Shown here: positions 55,014 to 63,394 of the stretch, one piece after another
How positions within the stretch are numbered: position 1 is the stretch's first letter
Layout of the letters: every line of letters begins with the position of its first letter
DNA from: Winogradskyella sp.
GTDB taxonomy: Bacteria > Bacteroidota > Bacteroidia > Flavobacteriales > Flavobacteriaceae
Length of the DNA stretch: 64,000 nucleotides
Direction of reading: 5' to 3'
Assembly: GCA_028383925.1 (NCBI GenBank)
Contig: JAOEWO010000011.1
Coordinates: forward strand, 1-64,000
The notes under the pieces: generated by a model
Told to the model about the DNA's origin: nothing
The model's input: the letters and a program-made list of their open reading frames with translations, nothing else
Database searches by the model: none
Translations under genes and position numbers: made by a program

Positions 55014-56192
55014 ATGCAAAAATCGCTTATCGCAATACTCGCGCTCCTTATATTTGGATGTGCTTCAGAAGACGCATCATCAAACCCAGCACTAGAAGCA
55101 GACATTTTAGATTTAAGCACACTATTAAGTATCGATTTTAATACCTTAGACAATTATTCAGATCAGTCAATTCCACCTTACATAATCCGAGATAATACAC
55201 CAAGTGATAACTTTATTACTGATAAAGCCGCCACTTTAGGGCGTATTTTATTTTATGACACTAATTTATCTACAGACAATACTGTGTCTTGTGCAAGCTG
55301 TCATAAACAAAATTTCGCCTTTGGAGATAACCTTAGCGTTAGTGTTGGCGTAGATGGCACAACCGGCAGACACTCTATGCGTTTAATTAATAGTCGATTT
55401 TCTGATGAGAGTAAATTTTTCTGGGATGAGCGTGCTAGCTCTTTAGAAGTACAAACTACAATGCCAATAAAAGACCACATAGAAATGGGCTTTAGTGGTG
55501 ACAATGGGGATTTAGCTTTTACAGATCTTATTGCGCGCCTAGAAAACACAGACTACTATCCGCAATTATTTAATTTAGTCTATGGAGACGTTGTTGTAAA
55601 TGAAACTAAAATACAAAATGCATTAGCCCAATTTGTAAGGAGCATACAGTCTTTTGATAGTAAGTATGATGAAGGTCGTTTATTATTAAATAACGATAAC
55701 CAACCGTTTCCAAACTTTACACAACAAGAAAATTTGGGTAAACAATTGTTTTTACAACCCCCTGTTTTTGATAATCAAGGATCAAGAATAAATGGAGGAA
55801 TTGGTTGCGCTGGTTGCCACCAAGCACCTGAGTTTAGTATAGACCCAAACTCTTTAAACAATGGTGTTATTGGTACAGCAAGCCAAACCGGAACCGATCT
55901 TACAGTTACAAGATCACCAAGCTTAAGAGATGTGGTTAAAGCCGACGGTACAAGTAATGGGCAGTTTATGCACATTGGCATTAGTAATAATTTAGCGACA
56001 GTTATGAACCATTACGATGAAATTAACTTAGCTGGTAATACAAATTTAGACCCAAGACTACAGCCAAATGGTGTTGGTCAGCAATTAAATCTTACAGATA
56101 ATGAACGTAATGCTGTTATTGCATTTATTAGAACATTAGCTGGTAATGACGTTTATACAAATACAAAATGGAGCAATCCATTTATTAATTAG
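55014..56192 (+). CDS. Di-heme cytochrome c peroxidase, lipoprotein
   Basis: 392 residues from the ATG at 55014 (MQKSLIAI), which gives a proper lipoprotein signal (IFGC); an upstream TTG at 54963 would add 17 residues and is unlikely. Two c-type heme sites: CASCHK (about 93-98) and CAGCHQ (about 265-270). The blocks GRHSMRLINSRF, FWDERASSLEVQ and TRSPSLRDV are typical of the MauG/CCP family. It should reduce H2O2 in the periplasm, or act as a MauG-like oxidant. An intrinsic terminator follows. Confidence 0.93.
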   Translation: MQKSLIAILALLIFGCASEDASSNPALEADILDLSTLLSIDFNTLDNYSDQSIPPYIIRDNTPSDNFITDKAATLGRILFYDTNLSTDNTVSCASCHKQNFAFGDNLSVSVGVDGTTGRHSMRLINSRFSDESKFFWDERASSLEVQTTMPIKDHIEMGFSGDNGDLAFTDLIARLENTDYYPQLFNLVYGDVVVNETKIQNALAQFVRSIQSFDSKYDEGRLLLNNDNQPFPNFTQQENLGKQLFLQPPVFDNQGSRINGGIGCAGCHQAPEFSIDPNSLNNGVIGTASQTGTDLTVTRSPSLRDVVKADGTSNGQFMHIGISNNLATVMNHYDEINLAGNTNLDPRLQPNGVGQQLNLTDNERNAVIAFIRTLAGNDVYTNTKWSNPFIN

Positions 56193-56212
56193 AATAAAAC
56201 AATTAGCGTCTT

Positions 56213-56242
56213 AAAGCACTTAGTTAACTAAGTGCTTTTTTT
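56213..56242 (+). terminator. Intrinsic terminator after the peroxidase gene
   Basis: AAAGCACTTAG (56213-56223), loop TTAA, CTAAGTGCTTT (56228-56238), then Ts. An 11-bp perfect stem. Confidence 0.9.
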
Positions 56243-56282
56243 ATATCTTTAATCCATCTTTATACTTGTTAAATCTAAATTA

Positions 56283-56561
56283 ATGTCACAAAAAACAACA
56301 GACAAAGAAAAAACACTCATTACTAGAGATTGGCTCGCTATAGAACGTACAAAACTTGCTAATGAGCGTACATTTTTAGCCTACTTTAGAACCTTTTTAG
56401 TTATTCTTGGCACAGGCTTAACTGTTTTAAAATTAGAGTTTTTTTCAGACTTAAAAGCCTATGGTAGTATTCTTATTGTTATTGCCTTAGTTATATTAAT
56501 CATTGGTATATATAGATTATTTAAAGTGAAAAAGACAATAAAAAAGCACTACAATTCTTAA
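56283..56561 (+). CDS. DUF202 small membrane protein
   Basis: 92 residues. A charged N-terminus with WLAIERTKLANERTFLAYFRTFL (about 16-38), the conserved ERTxLAxxRT block of DUF202, then two or three membrane segments (VILGTGLTVLKL, YGSILIVIALVILIIGIYRLF). It is an inner-membrane protein of unknown function. Short gene between a terminator and the secreted-protein pair. Confidence 0.9.
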   Translation: MSQKTTDKEKTLITRDWLAIERTKLANERTFLAYFRTFLVILGTGLTVLKLEFFSDLKAYGSILIVIALVILIIGIYRLFKVKKTIKKHYNS

Positions 56562-56627
56562 GCTCATGTACATTAAATAAATTATTAATGTATTTTCACA
56601 GCCTCAAATAACTATTAAAACTTAAAA

Positions 56628-57818
56628 ATGAAAAAGTACATTTTATTAACACTTACTTTTGTGGTAGTCTCTTCTGCAAGTTTTGCACAAAGAGCTTTAT
56701 CAGAAAAAGTAAGTTATTTTGATGTTAGAACACCTAACAATTTACTTGACGAATCTGTAAAAACGTATAATGTTGATGTTACAATACCCTACACAATGAC
56801 TGCTGAAGAATTAAACGCACAGTCATTAGCAGATTTTGAAATAGAAAAAGCAAATTATGCCAACGTCGTTAAAGAAAGTGAATTAGATTTTGAAGAACGT
56901 TTAGCGGGATATAATGATGATGTAAAAGCTGCTGAAGCGCGTTACGACAAAGAAATGAAAGATTTTAAAGATCTTACATTATTAGAACGCTTAGCGCTTA
57001 CAGATCAGGGTAAAAAGCCACAGCTTAAAGTACCTGCAAAACCAAGATATGTACTACCAAGAGAGCCTGTTTATGTACTTCCAAACTATGACGATCATCT
57101 TATTTTTGATAATAAAGTATTAGCAGATGGTATAAAATTACTAGGGTTTGAGCGTGGAAATGATATATTTATAGCTATAAATATTTCTAAAATGGTGTTT
57201 CAAGATAACGGCGGACAAACGTTTTACAGTCAACCAACATCATTAAGAGTAATGAAAGGTACTGAGACACTTACCCAAAAAACATTTGATGATGCGTTTA
57301 AATTTTTAACTTCTTCATCTAGTAATACTATAAATCTAGAGCGCTATGAGAAAAACAATGTTCTTAAAATAATGCGAGAAATAAACACATTTCTAAATGA
57401 AGAGCATGGCTTTATTCCGGTAGCTTCTACTATAGAAATTGAGTTTCCTAAAAACAAAAAAAGAGAATATGATATTTTAGAAAACGCTAAAATAAAGGCA
57501 ATCTCTGCTTACCGAAGATTAAAAAAGGATTCGAGTTCAGAAACTAGAGCAAGATCTAACGCAGAATTATTAGAACTTAGAGAGATTTGGTTATCAGAAC
57601 TTTCAAAAATAGATTACAAGGATAAAAAAGCAGTAATGAACAAAGCGGTTGCTAAAATGGTTTTTGCTAATTTATTACGTGTAGATATTAGTCTAAAAGC
57701 AAAAGCATTAGCTGAAGAAACTCTAGAGTTAATGCAAGAACGTCGTATAGACCTAGACTTAGGTTACGATGATAAAGCAAAATTTACAAGACTAGAAGAG
57801 CAAATTTATAAGTTGTAA
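56628..57818 (+). CDS. Uncharacterised secreted protein, first of a pair
   Basis: 396 residues with a signal peptide ending in SFAQ (about residue 20). Residues 60-125 are strongly charged and probably helical or coiled (DFEIEKANYANVVKESELDFEERL); 130-155 is Pro-rich (KVPAKPRYVLPREPVYVLP). The remainder is mixed alpha/beta with an Arg/Glu/Leu-rich C-terminal helix. No enzymatic motif and no sorting domain are seen. It precedes the next gene by five bases on the same strand, so the two are probably translated together and act together in the envelope. I do not recognise the family. Confidence 0.8.
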   Translation: MKKYILLTLTFVVVSSASFAQRALSEKVSYFDVRTPNNLLDESVKTYNVDVTIPYTMTAEELNAQSLADFEIEKANYANVVKESELDFEERLAGYNDDVKAAEARYDKEMKDFKDLTLLERLALTDQGKKPQLKVPAKPRYVLPREPVYVLPNYDDHLIFDNKVLADGIKLLGFERGNDIFIAINISKMVFQDNGGQTFYSQPTSLRVMKGTETLTQKTFDDAFKFLTSSSSNTINLERYEKNNVLKIMREINTFLNEEHGFIPVASTIEIEFPKNKKREYDILENAKIKAISAYRRLKKDSSSETRARSNAELLELREIWLSELSKIDYKDKKAVMNKAVAKMVFANLLRVDISLKAKALAEETLELMQERRIDLDLGYDDKAKFTRLEEQIYKL

Positions 57819-57823
57819 TTTTT

Positions 57824-59263
57824 ATGAAGAAGTCAATTATTATAATTATTGCTTGCCTTACTTTAGGACTTGGTTTTGCTCAAGAATTTAAGATAGAAAC
57901 AAGTAAATCTTTTACAAAAGAAAACGAAAAAGAGGTTTACAAAATCGTGTTTCCGTCTGCATACGGGTTTATGACCTTACACCATTTAGATAACGTAATG
58001 ATGGATAATACCAAAGCTATGGTATTAACCAAGTACGATCAGTCTATGGCATCTATTGAAACTAAAACGTTTAATTTACCTAAATTAGGTTTACGAGCTT
58101 CAGATTTACAAGAGGTTATAGAGCTAGAAGATGAGCTCATATTTTTATCTACAGTTATGGATAAAAAAACGGCCAAGCATCAATTAAATGTACAAGTATA
58201 TTCTTTAAAAGATAATACCGTAAGTGACAATAGAATATTGGCTTCATTTCCTATAGATGGGTATTCTAAATCGGGTTTCTACCAAATTGCTATATCGCCA
58301 GATAATTCTAAGATTGCTATAGTAGCAAATATGCCTTTTGTAAAAAAGACACAAGAAAAAGTAAAAGTATGGGTTTATAATACACAACTAAACCTAATTT
58401 GGGAACAACAAGAAACCTTAGTATACGATAGTGAAAGAGCATATAATGAAACTGTTTTTTTACAGAACTCAGGTGTCGTTGTAATGCATAAAACGACAGA
58501 TGCTTATAAAAAAACACGTCAATCTGAATTATTAACATTTAACGGAAGCTCATTAACAACTAAAGCATTCTCTTCTGAAGGTTTTATGCCAATGCAAATG
58601 AATTTAATAGATGTTAACGGAAAAAATAGACTTGCTGGTTTTTTCTGGAATGGTAAAAAAGCAGTCGTTAAAATAAACAATAAAGAAGGTCAGGATAATG
58701 ACGGTGTTTTCTTATACGATTTAGATGCCGGAAACCTTATTGGGATTCATGAATGGAGCCAAACTCTAAATGCAAAAGATTTAAAGAGTCTTAAAGTTGT
58801 AGATGTAATTATAAATGAAGATGATATTTTTATACTCGGTGAAAAATATTTATACGATAGTGAGTTTAGAAAAGTGGGTGGTAAACCATCTATGGATCTC
58901 GATTATTTATACACCTACGGATCTAGTATTATTGTAAATTTAGATACCAAAGGCACTCTAAAGAGTTTTACACCTTTATTTAATTCTAAAACTTTCAAAA
59001 ATGCTCAAAAAGAAAAAGGATCGTTTTCGGCCTTATATCTAGAAAACGGATTACGTATTTTTGCTAATAATAATAATAATAGCCTAAGTTTTAATACGTT
59101 TTTTACAAAAAATAAAGAGACGTTTAATTATCCTAGAGTAACACAATCTACCATGATACCTTATATTTTACCAAATACTGTAACAGCGGTAAAAGATTAT
59201 GGCATGGTATATTTCATAACCAATTACGGTGATCGTTATTGGTTTAACAAAATGACCTGGTAA
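57824..59263 (+). CDS. Uncharacterised secreted protein, probable beta-propeller-like
   Basis: 479 residues with a signal peptide (MKKSIIIIIACLTLGLGFAQ). The body consists of repeated beta-strand-rich units such as ISPDNSKIAIVANMP, VKVWVYNTQLNLIWEQ and GVVVMHKTTDAYKKT, which resemble blades of a propeller, though no family can be named. No lipobox or T9SS sorting domain. Second gene of a pair with the secreted protein upstream, ending in a strong terminator. Confidence 0.78.
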   Translation: MKKSIIIIIACLTLGLGFAQEFKIETSKSFTKENEKEVYKIVFPSAYGFMTLHHLDNVMMDNTKAMVLTKYDQSMASIETKTFNLPKLGLRASDLQEVIELEDELIFLSTVMDKKTAKHQLNVQVYSLKDNTVSDNRILASFPIDGYSKSGFYQIAISPDNSKIAIVANMPFVKKTQEKVKVWVYNTQLNLIWEQQETLVYDSERAYNETVFLQNSGVVVMHKTTDAYKKTRQSELLTFNGSSLTTKAFSSEGFMPMQMNLIDVNGKNRLAGFFWNGKKAVVKINNKEGQDNDGVFLYDLDAGNLIGIHEWSQTLNAKDLKSLKVVDVIINEDDIFILGEKYLYDSEFRKVGGKPSMDLDYLYTYGSSIIVNLDTKGTLKSFTPLFNSKTFKNAQKEKGSFSALYLENGLRIFANNNNNSLSFNTFFTKNKETFNYPRVTQSTMIPYILPNTVTAVKDYGMVYFITNYGDRYWFNKMTW

Positions 59264-59284
59264 ACTTTTACATCATACTATTTT

Positions 59285-59318
59285 AAAATGGCAATCACTT
59301 GATTGCCATTTTTTTTTT
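59285..59318 (+). terminator. Intrinsic terminator after the secreted-protein pair
   Basis: AAAATGGCAATC (59285-59296), loop ACTT, GATTGCCATTTT (59301-59312), then Ts to 59318. Confidence 0.9.
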
Positions 59319-59461
59319 GTGGATTAGTTTTTAAAGACAAACAAAACATATAGACTAGAATTTTAAAAATCATTTAAGTAAATTAGTGACTCTAAGCACA
59401 AAGTATTAATACATTTAAATGATAAATAAAAATTTAAACCAATTCTTTAAAACACTATATT

Positions 59462-60115
59462 ATGAAAACAAAAGGCACTCTTATAATCTTATCCTTAGTA
59501 CTTTTTAGCTCATGTATAGTAAAATCGCTACAGCCCTTTTACACAAAAGACAGCCTAAGTTTTAACAAAAACCTAGTTGGCAACTGGGTAGATAATAAAA
59601 ACGGTAAATGGACGGTTGCGTCTATAAAAACAAAGTTTGAAGAAGATACAAAAGAGGGTGTTACGATGTCTAAAGAAGAATTAGAACTCTACGAAACTTA
59701 TAAAAAAGGCTATTACATTACCTATTTAAAAAATGAAAAAGAAGCTAGTTTTATTGCGATGCCCTTTAAAATAAACGACCACTTTTTTATAGATTTTATT
59801 CCTACTGAAATTGACGATAATAACATAAATAGCCTGGCTGCTAAACACTTAATAAAGACCCATTCTGTCGCCAAAATAGATATAAACTCAAGTAGTAATA
59901 TATCATTTTCATGGTTAAGCGAAGAACGTCTTACAGACTTAATTGATACTAACAAAATAAGACTAGAACACGAAAAAATTGGTTTTGAAGCAGATTTACT
60001 ACTCACAGCTACCTCTAAAGAACTTTACGCTTTCTTAAAAAAATACATAAAATTGGAAATAGAAGATAAATGGAAAAAAGCAGACATGCTTACATTAACA
60101 AAGACAAAGCTTTAG
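59462..60115 (+). CDS. Uncharacterised lipoprotein
   Basis: 217 residues; signal with lipobox LFSSC, so lipid-anchored. The body begins SLQPFYTKDSLSFNKNLVGNW and alternates short beta stretches (KGYYITYLKNEKEASFIAMPF, DHFFIDFIPTEI) with a C-terminal helical tail (SKELYAFLKKYIKLEIEDKW). The pattern 'LVGxW...' near the N-terminus is seen in lipocalin-like proteins, but I do not recognise the family. It precedes the 60176 gene by 60 bases on the same strand; no functional partner is evident. Confidence 0.75.
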   Translation: MKTKGTLIILSLVLFSSCIVKSLQPFYTKDSLSFNKNLVGNWVDNKNGKWTVASIKTKFEEDTKEGVTMSKEELELYETYKKGYYITYLKNEKEASFIAMPFKINDHFFIDFIPTEIDDNNINSLAAKHLIKTHSVAKIDINSSSNISFSWLSEERLTDLIDTNKIRLEHEKIGFEADLLLTATSKELYAFLKKYIKLEIEDKWKKADMLTLTKTKL

Positions 60116-60163
60116 TTACATAGTTCCTTTAAAAAACAGCTAAAGTAACCACTTAAAAAGCTT

Positions 60164-60171
60164 TAAATTTG
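60164..60171 (+). promoter_or_regulatory. Candidate -7 element very close to a start codon
   Basis: TAAATTTG matches TAnnTTTG, only four bases before the ATG at 60176. If it is a real promoter, the transcript would be leaderless or nearly so. Confidence 0.4.
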
Positions 60172-60175
60172 TAGT

Positions 60176-60652
60176 ATGAAAATTGAGTCTATCGTAACTA
60201 TAAAAAAAGAACTTAAGCACCTCTCACAAGCAGAGCTGTTAGAATTATGCTTACGCCTGGGTAAGTTTAAAAAAGAGAACAAAGCACTACTCACCTACTT
60301 ATTATTTGAGTCTCATGATGAAGACGGTTACATAGCAAGTGTAAAATCATCTTTAGATGAATTGTTTGAAGGCATTAACGCAGACAGTTATTTCTACATG
60401 AAAAAAACCATTAGAAAAATATTAAGACACATACGCATTTATAGCCGCTACTCATTACAAAAAACAACTGAGATAGAACTGCTACTCTATTTTTGCGAAC
60501 GCTTAAACGAGCTCAAACCTTCTATTCATAAAAATATAACATTAAGCAATCTCTACGAACGCCAAATACTATCTATAAAGAAAAAGGTGTCGTTATTGCA
60601 CGAAGATTTGCAATACGATTATAATTTAATGTTAAAATCTTTAGAGCAATAA
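60176..60652 (+). CDS. Uncharacterised, mostly helical cytosolic protein
   Basis: 158 residues, no signal peptide or membrane segment. Predicted helices throughout (ELKHLSQAELLELCLRLGKFKKENKALLTYLLFE; SYFYMKKTIRKILRHIRIYSRY; EIELLLYFCERLNEL), ending in a basic helix. No motif I recognise. Small single-domain protein, widespread-looking in style but unassigned. It lies between an uncharacterised lipoprotein gene and a broken barrel gene, with no clear link to either. Confidence 0.75.
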   Translation: MKIESIVTIKKELKHLSQAELLELCLRLGKFKKENKALLTYLLFESHDEDGYIASVKSSLDELFEGINADSYFYMKKTIRKILRHIRIYSRYSLQKTTEIELLLYFCERLNELKPSIHKNITLSNLYERQILSIKKKVSLLHEDLQYDYNLMLKSLEQ

Positions 60653-60701
60653 ATAGATAAATTATAAATAACTAATTTCAAGTTTCTAAAAACATATAAC
60701 C

Positions 60702-61336
60702 ATGAAAAAATTAAGCTACCTCTCTTTTATTGCTATAACACTTTTAACTATAAACCTATCTTATGGACAAGACGATACAGATAGTTCTTATTCTAAATTT
60801 AGTTTTATAGCACAAGGTGGTATTGGTTTTGCTAAAGTAGAAAATGATAACCAAGCTAATTACGACTTAAATGTTAATACAGGTGAGTTTCTACTTAACT
60901 ATAGATTTAATGAAAAATTTGGTGTTTTTACAGGTCTGGCACTAACCGAGTTTAGTGGTTCTGGTTTTAATGAAGAAAGTATTTTTTATCACGAAAGAAG
61001 CGTCTTAAAAATTCCTTTAGGATTAGTTCTACCTATCAATTATCCGATAAAATTAAAAGTGTTATGAGTTTAGGTGCTTTTGCACAAACGGTTACAAGCG
61101 ACGAACACAGGTATTTTGACAACACTGTAAATGATCTTTATGAAGGCTGGACATTTGGTCTTCAGTTTAGCTTAGGCATGGCTTATAAATTTAATGAAAC
61201 TTACAGTATTGGTATTGTATTTTCTGGTCAATCAGATTTAAGTAAGCTAGAAACTACTAATAATGCATCGTTTAATGACGAACAAAAAATTACAGGCTTA
61301 AATACTATAGGATTTCTATTTATTTGGGATCTTTAG
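60702..61336 (+). pseudogene. Outer membrane beta-barrel protein gene with a frameshift
   Basis: Two overlapping frames together make one barrel protein of about 210 residues. Frame 1 (60702-61067) starts with a signal peptide (MKKLSYLSFIAITLLTINLSYGQ) and gives GGIGFAKVEN, GEFLLNYRFNEKFGVFTGLAL and KIPLGLVLPINY. Frame 2 then continues LSDKIKSVMSLGAFAQTV, GWTFGLQFSLGMAYKF and ends GFLFIWDL, a typical barrel terminus. The switch falls near 61033-61044. Reinserting one 7-base unit (CAATTAT) would give a single frame reading PINYQLSDKIKSVMSL, so loss of one copy of a short tandem repeat explains it. As it stands the product is truncated before the last strands and would not insert in the membrane. 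Confidence 0.82.
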
Positions 61337-61342
61337 GAATAA

Positions 61343-62506
61343 CTAATTATTCTGCTTTTTAGTTTTCTTACTGCCTTCATACATTTCATACTTTACCAAA
61401 CGTGCTTCTAATTTAGCATTAAAAACTTTAATTTTTCGAGAAGGACGCAAACCAACAAACTTTAAAGCTTCTAGGTTAGACGTTATAAGCCAAGCGTTAG
61501 TATTTGGGTAACCATGCTTTAATGTGGTGCCTATGTCACCATAAAACTCTTCTACGTTAAGATTCTCTAAACGCTCACCATAAGGTGGGTTAAAAACCAT
61601 ATGCAACTTATCGCTACCTGCTTTTTGTGTTTTAAAAAAATCTTCGTGCTGTATATGCACAAACTCATCTAAATGTGCGTTTTTTATATTTTCTGTGGCT
61701 TTTGCAACTGCAGAGGGTGACTTGTCATAACCTAATATTTTATGATGAAAATCTCGTGTTTTCTTTAATAGCGATTCTTCAATCTTTTCAAACAACTCCA
61801 CATCCCAATCTTCCCAACGCTCAAAAGCAAATTCTTTTCGCATTAAATTTGGTGGTATATTACATGCAATCATAGCAGCTTCGGCCAACATAGTACCACT
61901 ACCACACATAGGGTCCATAAAATCTGTTTGTCCGTCCCAACCACTCATTATAATTAAACCAGCCGCAAGTACCTCGTTAATTGGTGCAATATTAGTGGCT
62001 GTTTTATAACCACGTCTGTGCAACGACTCACCAGAGGTATCTAAAGAAATAGTACAACGTTGACGGTCTATATGCACATTAATTTTTACATCTGGAAAAC
62101 GTAAATCTACATCTGGCCGCACACCATCTGCTTCTCTAAAACGATCTACAATAGCATCTTTTGTTTTTAAAGCAGTGTACTGCGAATGTGTAAACACACT
62201 ATTATGTACTGTAGCATCAATAGCCAATGAGCCTGTGGGCTTTAAATAATCTTCCCACTTCATGCTTTTAACGTTCTTATAAAGATCTTCTTCTTTATTA
62301 ACTTTAAACGTTTTTATGGGTTTTAAAATTTTAATGGCTGTACGCAGACCAAGATTCGCCTTGTACATAAAACCTTTATCACCAACAAAACTTACATTTC
62401 TTACTCCCTTCTCTACTTCTAGAGCACCGAGTTGTGTTAGTTCGTTAGCTAAAATATCTTCAAAGCCAAATAACGTTTTGGCAACCATTTTAAAATTATT
62501 GTTCAT
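61343..62506 (-). CDS. THUMP-domain class I RNA methyltransferase (RlmL N-terminal type)
   Basis: 387 residues. N-terminal ferredoxin-like/THUMP region (about 1-160; KTLFGFEDILANELTQLGA at the start), then a UPF0020/RlmKL methyltransferase domain with FMDPMCGSGTMLAEAA (about 196-211, SAM motif I) and the catalytic NPPYGERL (about 308-315, NPPY for N2-guanine or adenine methylation). It corresponds to the RlmL half of E. coli RlmKL, which methylates G2445 of 23S rRNA; a tRNA substrate is also possible. The ATG at 62506 is the best start. Confidence 0.92.
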   Translation of the reverse strand: MNNNFKMVAKTLFGFEDILANELTQLGALEVEKGVRNVSFVGDKGFMYKANLGLRTAIKILKPIKTFKVNKEEDLYKNVKSMKWEDYLKPTGSLAIDATVHNSVFTHSQYTALKTKDAIVDRFREADGVRPDVDLRFPDVKINVHIDRQRCTISLDTSGESLHRRGYKTATNIAPINEVLAAGLIIMSGWDGQTDFMDPMCGSGTMLAEAAMIACNIPPNLMRKEFAFERWEDWDVELFEKIEESLLKKTRDFHHKILGYDKSPSAVAKATENIKNAHLDEFVHIQHEDFFKTQKAGSDKLHMVFNPPYGERLENLNVEEFYGDIGTTLKHGYPNTNAWLITSNLEALKFVGLRPSRKIKVFNAKLEARLVKYEMYEGSKKTKKQNN

Positions 62507-62629
62507 GTGCTATATAAAATACCTTCGCGCAAGCTCAGTAGTAATTAGTTGAAAAACAGCATCAATTTTAGATCTGTCTAATTTCTATTCAAATCTCATT
62601 AAGCGAGCAAATAGATTACAAAAATACAG

Positions 62630-62637
62630 TATTTTTG
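62630..62637 (+). promoter_or_regulatory. Candidate -7 promoter element
   Basis: TATTTTTG matches TAnnTTTG, 16 bases before the ATG at 62654. Confidence 0.5.
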
Positions 62638-62653
62638 CAGGACATTTAACATT

Positions 62654-63385
62654 ATGACTAAATCAAAAAAACAATGGTTCGCATCGTGGTTTGATACACC
62701 TTACTACCATATTTTATATAAAGACAGAGATTATTCTGAAGCGCAAGTATTTATGGATAATCTCACCAATTATCTTAACATACCAAATGGTGGTAAAATA
62801 CTAGATTTGGCTTGTGGTAAAGGCAGACATTCTGTCTATCTTAACAAACTTGGCTATAATGTAACAGGTATAGATCTTTCTGAAAAAAGCATTACACACG
62901 CCAAACAGTTTCAAAACGAAACCCTAAAATTTAATGTACACGATATGAGTAAGCCCTATCTAGATACATTTGATGCTGTTTTTAATCTGTTTACAAGTTT
63001 TGGTTATTTTGATGATGAAGAGTGTAACCTAAATACTATAAAATCTATAAAAGCAGAACTTAACGCCTATGGTTTTGGTGTTATAGATTTTATGAACGTT
63101 AATTATATTATTGAAAATTTAGTTTCAGAAAATACAAAAACGGTTGACGGTATTGATTTTCTTCAAAAGCGCAGTGTTAAAGATGGCTATATTATTAAAG
63201 ATATTAGTTTTAACGTTGATGGTGAACAGTACGAATTTCAAGAGCGCGTTAAAGCCTTTACACTTAAAGATTTTGAGATGTTATTCGAAAAAGCAGGTGT
63301 TTATTTATTAGATGTTTTTGGTGATTACAAATTACACCCTTACCATGCTAAGACATCAGAACGTTTGATTATGATTTTTAAGTAA
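62654..63385 (+). CDS. Class I SAM-dependent methyltransferase
   Basis: 243 residues. Starts with KKQWFASWFDTPYYHILYKDRDY, a block common to a Bacteroidota methyltransferase family. Motif I is ILDLACGKGRHSVYL (about 50-64), followed by VTGIDLSEKSI (motif II) and FDAVFNLFTSFGYF (motif IV). No substrate can be inferred. It is followed nine bases later by the ZIP transporter gene, so they are likely co-transcribed. Confidence 0.9.
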   Translation: MTKSKKQWFASWFDTPYYHILYKDRDYSEAQVFMDNLTNYLNIPNGGKILDLACGKGRHSVYLNKLGYNVTGIDLSEKSITHAKQFQNETLKFNVHDMSKPYLDTFDAVFNLFTSFGYFDDEECNLNTIKSIKAELNAYGFGVIDFMNVNYIIENLVSENTKTVDGIDFLQKRSVKDGYIIKDISFNVDGEQYEFQERVKAFTLKDFEMLFEKAGVYLLDVFGDYKLHPYHAKTSERLIMIFK

Positions 63386-63394
63386 ATTGCACGT

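Noticed and set aside
61030-61067. Programmed ribosomal frameshift in the barrel gene
   Set aside because: No slippery heptamer or following pseudoknot is apparent; a 7-base repeat loss explains the break.
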